Source: an uncultured Gammaproteobacteria bacterium (GTDB taxonomy: Bacteria; Pseudomonadota; Gammaproteobacteria; UBA6429; Thiohalophilaceae). From it: DNA of 64,000 nucleotides. Below are positions 57,108 to 64,000 of the stretch, in pieces; position 1 is the stretch's first letter, and the number at the start of each line of letters is the position of its first letter. A program made the position numbers and the translations under genes. The notes beneath the pieces were generated by a model. That model did no database searches, was not told the DNA's origin, and saw only the letters and a list, made by a program, of their open reading frames with translations. The stretch covers positions 62,001-126,000 of the forward strand of contig CAJYAN010000009.1 in assembly GCA_913064945.1 (NCBI GenBank), written 5' to 3'.

Positions 57108-57875
57108 TTATTCCTGTTTCTGTGCATTCACAGGATTTTTTTTCCATGCCACCGCCATGCCATGTGGATAGCGCAGGTCAATACGCGCAATACGGGAAAT
57201 TTTGTCTGAAAATGTTTTTGGATACACTCGTACAAATCGCTGCAAACGCTCTGTCTTTTGTTCTTTGCCGAGCACCAACTCAAGTTCATTATTCAACTCC
57301 AGAACTAACGAGCGTCGATCATCAAGCACAATTCTAGTCACTTCCAAACCTAGCGGTTTGAGGAGTTGAACTGCCCCTTTATAGTATTGTGTCACCATTT
57401 CATTCATCCCTGTAGGTCCTTCAAAGTACGGTAGCGTTTTTGGATAGGATGATTTATCCGGTGTAAAAACTTCACCTTTTATATTGACCAGACCTTGCTC
57501 ACCCCAATACGCGATAGCTTTCTGCTCTTTAACACTTATCGCCAGGGTATCCGGCCAGATTCGGCGCACACTGGCCTGTGCCACCCAAGGCAGTGTCTCA
57601 ACCGCTCTCTGTACCTGGTTCACATCGACATTAAAATACCCGCCGCTAACCTGCCCAACCGCCTGCTGTAGCATTGCTTCAGTGACATGTGAAAATGTGC
57701 CTTGAGCCCGTACCATCTTAATAGGCAAAGTCTCCGGATTTTTTAGCGTCATTAACAACCAGCCTAGTAATGACAGAAAGACAACAATCCCGAATAAACG
57801 TAAAAGATGACGTGGCCACTCAGGAGCTGAAGCGCTCTCATTTAAAACGACGGCCTGGTGCTCTTTCATACTCAT
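57108..57875 (-). CDS. ftsQ: Cell division protein FtsQ
   Basis: Bitopic division protein that links FtsA-side and periplasmic assembly. With ATG 57875 it has 255 residues (MSMKEHQAVV); a Met two codons later and an upstream extension into ddl are less likely. One membrane helix (LLRLFGIVVFLSLLGWLLM), a POTRA domain (VRAQGTFSHVTEAMLQQAV...GGYFNVDVNQVQRAVETLPWV, with VRRIWPDTLAISVKEQKAIAYW) and a beta domain follow. It lies five bases after ddl. Confidence 0.93.
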   Translation of the reverse strand: MSMKEHQAVVLNESASAPEWPRHLLRLFGIVVFLSLLGWLLMTLKNPETLPIKMVRAQGTFSHVTEAMLQQAVGQVSGGYFNVDVNQVQRAVETLPWVAQASVRRIWPDTLAISVKEQKAIAYWGEQGLVNIKGEVFTPDKSSYPKTLPYFEGPTGMNEMVTQYYKGAVQLLKPLGLEVTRIVLDDRRSLVLELNNELELVLGKEQKTERLQRFVRVYPKTFSDKISRIARIDLRYPHGMAVAWKKNPVNAQKQE

Positions 57876-57880
57876 AACAC

Positions 57881-58840
57881 TCACGCTGTTACCTCGCCAC
57901 TCGGTTGCATCGTCTGCTGCAATATGGCCCACACAAGGTCATTAAAATTCAGGCCAGCCGCCTTCGCCGCCATTGGTACCAGGCTATGATCGGTCATACC
58001 AGGGATAGTATTAATCTCAATGATCCAGTAGCGCCCATTTGCATCACGCATAAAATCGACACGCCCCCAGCTTGTGCAGCCTGTTGCCTTAAAAGCCGAT
58101 AGCGCGAGACGCTGTAACTGTTGTTCCTCCTTACCATCCAGACCTGTAGGACAAATATACTGTGTGTCATTTGCAAGATATTTTGCTTCATAGTCATAAA
58201 ATACATGCGGTGTCTTCAGTTGAATTGGCGGTAAGGCCTGCTCGCCGAGTATCGCAACCGTATATTCATCCCCCTCAATCCACTGCTCTGCAAATACATC
58301 ACCTGCATATTCTGCAGCGGTTTGCCAGGCGTTCCTGAAATCTTCGACTTCATTTACTTTCGTTAGACCTATACTGGACCCTCCAAGCGCCGGTTTTACC
58401 ATTACCGGCAAACCCAATGTTGCTGCCACATACTCATAATCACTGTTATCATCCAGTATCATATACTCTGGAGTTGGCAGGCCTGCTGCTTCAAACATCT
58501 GCTTACTACGAAGTTTATCCATCGACAATGCCGAGGCCAGAATGCCACTACCTGTATAAGGTATGTTAAGCACCTCGAGTACGCCCTGGATCACGCCATC
58601 TTCACCACCCGGTCCATGTAGAATATTAAAAACACAATCAAAGTCTCCTGACTGTAATTCCTGCAATATTGTGTCGCGCCGCACATCGATACAGGTTGCA
58701 TTAACCCCAAGATTGACCAGCGCCTTATAAACAGCACGACCACTGTTAAGAGAGACCTCTCTTTCAGAAGACCAGCCACCCATCAGTACCGCAACCCTGC
58801 CGATATTTGTCGGGGTAAGTATGTCAGTCTGCTTACTCAC
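57881..58840 (-). CDS. ddl: D-alanine-D-alanine ligase
   Basis: Makes the D-Ala-D-Ala end of the peptidoglycan stem. The 319-residue ATP-grasp protein shows VLMGGWSSEREVSLNSG, HGPGGEDGVIQGVLE, VKPALGGSSIGLTKV and WIIEINTIPGMTDHSLVP. It starts at a GTG overlapping the murB stop by four bases (GTGA). Being in the division cluster it corresponds to DdlB. Confidence 0.95.
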   Translation of the reverse strand: MSKQTDILTPTNIGRVAVLMGGWSSEREVSLNSGRAVYKALVNLGVNATCIDVRRDTILQELQSGDFDCVFNILHGPGGEDGVIQGVLEVLNIPYTGSGILASALSMDKLRSKQMFEAAGLPTPEYMILDDNSDYEYVAATLGLPVMVKPALGGSSIGLTKVNEVEDFRNAWQTAAEYAGDVFAEQWIEGDEYTVAILGEQALPPIQLKTPHVFYDYEAKYLANDTQYICPTGLDGKEEQQLQRLALSAFKATGCTSWGRVDFMRDANGRYWIIEINTIPGMTDHSLVPMAAKAAGLNFNDLVWAILQQTMQPSGEVTA

Positions 58841-59727
58841 TTAGACTCCATTGGGTATTGGCCTATAATATGGACTTCCGTTTTTAGTTGTGTGCCCGTC
58901 TCTTTTTCAACCACACGCTGTACATAGCTGATCAAGGTTTCAATATCACTTGCCGTAGCCGTACCGGTATTGACAATAAAATTCGCATGTTTATCCGAGA
59001 CACAGGCACCACCAATACACATGCCTTTAAGCCCACTGGACTCGATAAGTCTTGCGGCATAATCACCAGCAGGATTACGAAATACTGAGCCGGCATTAGC
59101 TTGCTGAGTCGGTTGTGTACCGCTACGTTTTGCCAATAAATTTTTAATCGTCTGTTGCGAGGTTTTTGCATCACCTTTTTTTAATCGTAAAATTACCGAT
59201 ACGAACCATTCTTCAGCGGGCTTCACCACATGCCGATAGCTGACACTGAAATTTTCTGGTAAATATGTTTTGATATGGCCTTCACGATCAATCATCTTGA
59301 CTGACTCGACAATATCCCAGGTCTCAACACCAAAGGCACCAGCATTCATCGCTAACGCCCCCCCCATAGTTCCGGGGATACCACAAAGGAATTCTGCGCC
59401 CGTCAGTCCATGCCTGGCGCATAACCGTGCCACTTTGGGACAGGCCATTCCCGTCTCTATATAGACCCTGTCACGCTCAAGAAATTGATGTTCTTTCATG
59501 ACGCCGCTCAAGCAGATGACCGCACCATCAACTCCACCATCACGCACCAGGAGATTACTCCCCAGGCCAATCCAGTAAATGTCATCATTGGTAGACAGTT
59601 GCTTCAAATAAGTTGCCAAATCTGCAAGATCACATGGCTGATAAAAAGCACGCGCCACACCACCAACCCGCCAGGAAGTATGGCGTGACAGCGCTTCATT
59701 ACTACGCAAGGTGCCACGTAGTTCCAT
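58837..59727 (-). CDS. murB: UDP-N-acetylenolpyruvoylglucosamine reductase MurB
   Basis: FAD enzyme making UDP-MurNAc. The start is taken at ATG 59727 (296 residues, MELRGTLRSNEALSRHTSWRVGG) since AGGA lies five bases before it; an ATG 11 codons earlier has none. FAD-binding parts are WIGLGSNLLVRDGGVDG and CGIPGTMGGALAMNAGAFG; the active-site Ser is in NAGSVFRNP. The lack of a long extra loop places it in the type II (short) group, unlike E. coli MurB. Confidence 0.94.
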   Translation of the reverse strand: MELRGTLRSNEALSRHTSWRVGGVARAFYQPCDLADLATYLKQLSTNDDIYWIGLGSNLLVRDGGVDGAVICLSGVMKEHQFLERDRVYIETGMACPKVARLCARHGLTGAEFLCGIPGTMGGALAMNAGAFGVETWDIVESVKMIDREGHIKTYLPENFSVSYRHVVKPAEEWFVSVILRLKKGDAKTSQQTIKNLLAKRSGTQPTQQANAGSVFRNPAGDYAARLIESSGLKGMCIGGACVSDKHANFIVNTGTATASDIETLISYVQRVVEKETGTQLKTEVHIIGQYPMESK

Positions 59728-59917
59728 GTTATCCTGTTCTTTTTTCATCACCATGGTCATTGGATAATTTACGTCTTTTTCTTCCGATTCGTGCTATGCA
59801 TCAAAAATTTACTATTATTTCTTATTTTTGCAGGCATCGTCTGCTGAGTTAGCATCAACCAGCAGGAACTAGAAAGTGTTTCACCGCAGCCCATATGATA
59901 ATGTCGTAATAACCGTG

Positions 59918-61384
59918 TCATAACTGCACTCCTTTGGCTTCGTGCTGTTCAAGCAACATTGCCAATTGCGCTGCGGCAACCCCAATACTCCCGGCCCCTA
60001 GCGTTAACAATATATCGCCATCATGCAGGACCCCAAGCAAAGCCTCGGATAAATCCTTTATGTCTTCGACAAAGACCGGTTCTACCTGTCCGCGTGCGCG
60101 TATGGCGCGACTCAGACTGCGACCATCCGCACCGGCAATCGGTGCCTCACCAGCGGCATAGACCTCCAGCAAAACAAGCGCATCAACGTGTACTAATACC
60201 ATGCTAAAATCTTCAAACAAATCACGTGTGCGTGTATAGCGGTGTGGTTGAAATGCCACGACCAGACGTCGGTTGGGCCAGCCCTGACGTATCGCTTTAA
60301 TAGTGGCGTCGACCTCACGTGGATGGTGGCCATAGTCATCCACATGCATGACCTCGCCAAACGATAGTTGCAGATTGTCATAGACCTGAAAACGACGACC
60401 AATTCCCTGGAACTCATTTAACGCCTGCTTGATCGCAAGATCATCAACCCCTACCTCATGCGCGACAGCAATTGCTGCCAGGGCATTTAGGACATTGTGT
60501 TTACCCGGCATATTCAAGGTAACATCAAAGGATTTATTATCTTTTTGATAATAAACCGTGAATTTCGTCTGATAGCCATTTTGTGTAATATCTTTCGCAA
60601 TCAGATCAGCCGTCTCAGATATACCATATGTTGTTACCGGACAGTTAAGTTCGGCAATTAGAGACTGCACAATCGGGTCATCGGCACACAATACGGCCAG
60701 TCCATAAAATGGCAAATGATGTAAAAACTCCATGAAGGTCTGACGTAGCTGTTCAAAGTCACCACCATAGGTTTCCATATGGTCGGCATCAATATTTGTG
60801 ACAACAGAGATCATTGGCTGTAAGTGTAAGAAGGAGGCATCACTCTCATCCGCCTCTGCAACCAGATAACGCCCCTCACCCAGACGGGCATTGGTTCCAG
60901 CACTATTCAAACGACCGCCGATCACAAAGGTGGGATCCAGTCCACCCTCAGCCAGCAGGCTGGCGACCAGACTGGTCGTAGTCGTTTTACCATGCGTCCC
61001 GGCAACCGCGATACCGAAACGAAAACGCATGAGCTCGGCCAGCATCTCCGCGCGCGGAATCACTGGTATACGATTCTTTTTGGCCGCTTCTACTTCCGGA
61101 TTGTCACTCTTGACGGCACTGGAAATTACCACCACATCACAATCTCGTATATTCTCTTCGGCATGGCCTTGCGTTACTTTTGCACCCAGTTGCTGTAAAC
61201 GTCGGGTCACATTGTTGATACCCAGATCCGAACCGCTAACTTCATAGCCAAGATTGAGAATCACTTCGGCAATTCCACCCATACCGGAACCACCAATGCC
61301 GACAAAATGAATATGTCGTATACGTCCCATTTGCGGAACGCCTTTAGACTTCACGACGTGATTCTGGTGTAACTTATCAGACAC
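59918..61384 (-). CDS. murC: UDP-N-acetylmuramate-L-alanine ligase MurC
   Basis: Adds L-Ala to UDP-MurNAc. 488 residues with the UDP loop [17 protein letters not shown] loop [32 protein letters not shown] and [16 protein letters not shown] start at 61384 overlaps the murG stop. A 190-bp gap without a gene follows before murB; I see no terminator in it. Confidence 0.95.
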   Translation of the reverse strand: MSDKLHQNHVVKSKGVPQMGRIRHIHFVGIGGSGMGGIAEVILNLGYEVSGSDLGINNVTRRLQQLGAKVTQGHAEENIRDCDVVVISSAVKSDNPEVEAAKKNRIPVIPRAEMLAELMRFRFGIAVAGTHGKTTTTSLVASLLAEGGLDPTFVIGGRLNSAGTNARLGEGRYLVAEADESDASFLHLQPMISVVTNIDADHMETYGGDFEQLRQTFMEFLHHLPFYGLAVLCADDPIVQSLIAELNCPVTTYGISETADLIAKDITQNGYQTKFTVYYQKDNKSFDVTLNMPGKHNVLNALAAIAVAHEVGVDDLAIKQALNEFQGIGRRFQVYDNLQLSFGEVMHVDDYGHHPREVDATIKAIRQGWPNRRLVVAFQPHRYTRTRDLFEDFSMVLVHVDALVLLEVYAAGEAPIAGADGRSLSRAIRARGQVEPVFVEDIKDLSEALLGVLHDGDILLTLGAGSIGVAAAQLAMLLEQHEAKGVQL

Positions 61385-62456
61385 GGGCTACCTCCAGACA
61401 TAAGTCAGCTACGTTTCTGCTCGCCTCAGGTTTTGCCAGTTCTCTCGCTTTCATGGCCATCGCCAATAAAGTTGCACGGCCACTATTAAACAGGCGCTGC
61501 AGGCTATCAACCACTGCCTCGACGCTGCATTGTGATTGGGGCATTAACATTGCCGCATTATGGTCAATCAACCATAGGGCATTTTTTGTTTGATGATCAT
61601 CTACCGCATATGGGAATGGTACGAGTAAAGATGCAACTCCGGCTGCTGTGAGTTCAGCAATCGTTAAGGCCCCGGCCCGGCAAATCACCAGGTCCGCCCA
61701 TGCATAGGCTTCTGCCATATCATCAATAAAAGCTGTGACACTTGCGTTTAAGTTAGCGGCAACATACATTTTCCGGGTAACTTCAAGGTGACGTTCACCA
61801 CACTGATGCCTTACCTGTAATGGCTGCTGTTCACTAATTATTGCTAACGCTAACGGGATAGTCTGGTTCAGCACCATTGCACCCTGGCTACCGCCCAGGA
61901 TCAGGATACGCATGTCATCCTGTCGTTGCGCAAAACGCTCTGCCGGCAGTGCCAACTCAGTGATCGATTCACGCACCGGGTTTCCTGTTAAGTGTGCATT
62001 TGGCAAACTACGTGGGAATGCTTCCAAAACGCTAGTAGCGAGCCTGGCTAATAAGCGATTGGTCAGTCCCGGGGCGGCATTTTGTTCATGTATGACCAGT
62101 GGGCGACGCATCAGCCAGGCAGCGAGGCCACCCGGACCGGAGGCAAATCCACCCATGCCCAGGACGACGTTCGGACGCAATTGATGAATCACACGTAGTG
62201 CCTGTAGTAACGCCCGTAATAATTTGTACGGTGCAAGTATCCAACGTACAAGACCATTGCCACGCAATCCTTGAACACGAATATATTGCATGGGATAACC
62301 CGCCTGCGTAACCAGTCGTGCCTCCATCCCGCTACGTGTGCCAAGCCAGGTAATACGATGTCCCTGCCCGCGCAAGACGTCTGCTACGGCCAGGGCAGGG
62401 AAAATATGTCCACCTGTACCACCCGCCATGATCATGATATGCAGGGGCTGCATCAT
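61377..62456 (-). CDS. murG: MurG N-acetylglucosaminyltransferase
   Basis: Turns lipid I into lipid II at the inner face of the membrane. 359 residues with the two glycine loops [12 protein letters not shown] and [37 protein letters not shown] and [29 protein letters not shown] in the donor domain. Its start overlaps ftsW by four bases. Confidence 0.95.
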   Translation of the reverse strand: MMQPLHIMIMAGGTGGHIFPALAVADVLRGQGHRITWLGTRSGMEARLVTQAGYPMQYIRVQGLRGNGLVRWILAPYKLLRALLQALRVIHQLRPNVVLGMGGFASGPGGLAAWLMRRPLVIHEQNAAPGLTNRLLARLATSVLEAFPRSLPNAHLTGNPVRESITELALPAERFAQRQDDMRILILGGSQGAMVLNQTIPLALAIISEQQPLQVRHQCGERHLEVTRKMYVAANLNASVTAFIDDMAEAYAWADLVICRAGALTIAELTAAGVASLLVPFPYAVDDHQTKNALWLIDHNAAMLMPQSQCSVEAVVDSLQRLFNSGRATLLAMAMKARELAKPEASRNVADLCLEVARV

Positions 62457-63649
62457 ACGATCCCCTTCTTGTTTTGCACCAGCCGGTCACCTTTTCGTGT
62501 TTCATAGTCAACACGAAGTACCATGCTAATTGCCAGACACATCACGACGACACTACTGCCGCCATAACTCATCAACGGCAGCGTTAATCCCTTGGTGGGC
62601 AGAACGCCCATATTCACGCCAATATTAATATACGCCTGCAGACCAATCCACAAGGCGATGCCATATGATAGATAAGCGTGAAAAGGTAACTCACGTTGTT
62701 CCGCATGACGGCCGATGCGCAATAAACGTAACACCAGGTAGGTATATAACAGGATAACGATAACCACACCGACCAGACCGAGCTCTTCTCCCAGAACTGA
62801 GAAAACAAAATCGGTATGTGCCTCTGGTAAATAAAACATTTTTTGCACGCTGGAACCGAGCCCGACACCCAGCCACTCACCACGTCCAAAAGCAATCAAT
62901 GCCTGCGTCAATTGAAATCCACTATTAAAAGGATCAGCCCAGGGATTTAAAAAGGCCGTCAGGCGTTCCATGCGATATGGCGAACTGACCGCCAACAGCG
63001 CGAGCGCCGCCGCCACCAAAAAGCCTAACATGGCAAATTGACTAAATCGCGCACCACCTAACCACATCATACCCATGGCGGTTGCAAGCAGAACTGCCGC
63101 CGCACCGTAATCAGGTTCCAATAAGAGTAAAAACACCACAACCTGTAATAGCAGTAAAGGACGAATAAATCCCTTAAGCTCAGTTCTGACCAGTTGTGTA
63201 TGTCGTACCAGATAACCTGCTAGATAAATAATACAAAAGAGCTTGGCAAACTCAGAGACCTGGACATTTAATCCAGCGAAGCCAATCCAGCGGGTACTAC
63301 CGTTAACATTTCGTCCAAGACCAGGAACAAAGACTAATAACAATATCAGCATGCTGACCATGATCAATATTGGCCCCAGGCGTTGCCATACAGCTATCGG
63401 GACAGCGAAAACCAGCGTTGCCAGGAACACCCCGACACTCACGTAACCAAACTGTCGCCAGAGATAATAAAAGGGTTTTCCCGTCTGTTGTTCTGCAATT
63501 GAAATCGATGCAGAGCCCAGCATGACCAGACCCAGCAAAATAATGATCAGTGTAATCAGGAGTAATTTTCTGTCGACATTAATTGCCTGCCGGGTGCGTC
63601 GTGAAGCCAGTTTATCTGCAATACCAAAATTTGCTAAAGATACGCTCAT
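62453..63649 (-). CDS. ftsW: Septal SEDS glycosyltransferase FtsW
   Basis: Polymerises lipid II for the septum together with FtsI. The start chosen is ATG 63649 (398 residues), which overlaps the murD stop as ATGA and has GGGAG eight bases upstream; ATG 63655 is two codons earlier and too close to that site. Ten membrane helices. SEDS motifs: GSTRWIGFAGLNVQVSEFAKL, LEPDYGAAAVL (with the catalytic Asp), and GLTLPLMSYGGSSVVVMC near the end. Confidence 0.95.
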   Translation of the reverse strand: MSVSLANFGIADKLASRRTRQAINVDRKLLLITLIIILLGLVMLGSASISIAEQQTGKPFYYLWRQFGYVSVGVFLATLVFAVPIAVWQRLGPILIMVSMLILLLVFVPGLGRNVNGSTRWIGFAGLNVQVSEFAKLFCIIYLAGYLVRHTQLVRTELKGFIRPLLLLQVVVFLLLLEPDYGAAAVLLATAMGMMWLGGARFSQFAMLGFLVAAALALLAVSSPYRMERLTAFLNPWADPFNSGFQLTQALIAFGRGEWLGVGLGSSVQKMFYLPEAHTDFVFSVLGEELGLVGVVIVILLYTYLVLRLLRIGRHAEQRELPFHAYLSYGIALWIGLQAYINIGVNMGVLPTKGLTLPLMSYGGSSVVVMCLAISMVLRVDYETRKGDRLVQNKKGIV

Positions 63650-64000
63650 TGACATATCTCCCGTACCAGCTTCGCAAACACCTCACCACGATGTGCAAAT
63701 CCCTTAAACATATCAAAGCTGGCACAGGCAGGAGACAGCAGAACAGCATCACCTGCCTGCGCAACAATACTGGCCTTCTGTATGGCCGCATACATATCGG
63801 TTACACGATAGGTCGGGACCAGACCCGACAAACTATTTTCCAGCTTATCTGCATCTTCACCCAATAGAATCAGACAACGCGCGTGTGCGCTGACGGCGTC
63901 CCGTAACATTGAAAAATCCTGTCCCTTTCCCTGACCACCTGCAATCAGGACAACTTTATTAGCCATTAGTCCTTCTAAAGCAGCAATCGTGGCACCGACA
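63646..64000 (-). CDS. murD: UDP-N-acetylmuramoylalanine-D-glutamate ligase MurD, C-terminal part
   Basis: Only the last 117 codons are inside the window; the frame stays open to the edge at 64000. The visible part is the third Mur-ligase domain: GATIAALEGL, KVVLIAGGQGKGQDF, then the C-terminal DAVLLSPACASFDMFKGFAHRGEVF, a MurD hallmark. Its position upstream of ftsW is the standard one. It adds D-Glu to UDP-MurNAc-L-Ala. Confidence 0.94.
   Translation of the reverse strand, partial: VGATIAALEGLMANKVVLIAGGQGKGQDFSMLRDAVSAHARCLILLGEDADKLENSLSGLVPTYRVTDMYAAIQKASIVAQAGDAVLLSPACASFDMFKGFAHRGEVFAKLVREICQ

Overview
This 64 kb window is chromosomal DNA of a gammaproteobacterium that I cannot place to genus. 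The assignment rests on gene order and on lineage-restricted genes: pilB-pilC-pilD-coaE-zapD-yacG, the division/cell-wall run murD-ftsW-murG-murC-murB-ddl-ftsQ-ftsA-ftsZ-lpxC followed by dciA, an M23 peptidase, secA, argJ and a MutT/ThiE-like fusion, plus hslR, ZapD, YacG and a PP0621-family gene next to pilSR. Coding density is high. I saw no tRNA, rRNA, CRISPR array, transposase or prophage. No gene is frameshifted. Only the last gene (murD) is cut, by the window edge.

Layout. 1-600: two tiny minus-strand genes; one resembles a flagellar-rod terminal (D0) domain. 0.7-10.5 kb: housekeeping genes, namely mobA and moeA (molybdenum cofactor), an MFS transporter, a thioredoxin, a NUDIX hydrolase, hslR, a Sel1-repeat protein, and a sucC-sucD-nadE-glnB run. 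10.6-14.3 kb: a PP0621-family gene, then pilS and pilR, separated by a 224-bp foldback repeat. 14.3-25.6 kb: a complete type II secretion operon, gspC to gspN, on the minus strand. 25.6-26.07 kb: a divergent control region with a sigma-54 promoter for pilA and PilR-like operators. 26.07-28 kb: pilA, a second pilin and a TfpZ-like accessory gene. 28-40.1 kb: an AT-richer glycan island holding a GT-C (TMTC-like) membrane glycosyltransferase, three GT4s, an asparagine-synthase-type amidotransferase, a TylF-like methyltransferase, a MurJ/Wzx-like flippase, two SAM methyltransferases and a dolichol-phosphate-mannose-synthase-like GT2. 40.5-44.4 kb: pilB, pilC and pilD. 44.4-51.3 kb: coaE, zapD, yacG, a small anchored protein, MutT/ThiE-like, argJ and secA. 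52-64 kb: M23 peptidase, dciA, lpxC and the division/cell-wall cluster read toward lpxC.

How it fits together. PilS/PilR should switch on pilA through RpoN. PilD would process PilA, the second pilin and the Gsp pseudopilins, so the T2SS nested inside the pilus locus shares its peptidase and perhaps its control. The glycan island lies between the pilin genes and the pilus motor genes. That is where a pilin-modifying or strain-variable surface-glycan cassette would be expected, and its GT-C enzyme, next to the pilin accessory gene, is the best candidate for a pilin glycosyltransferase. That link, and any PilR control of the T2SS, are inferences. I see no wholly new system; the island and the control region are the parts most worth examining.
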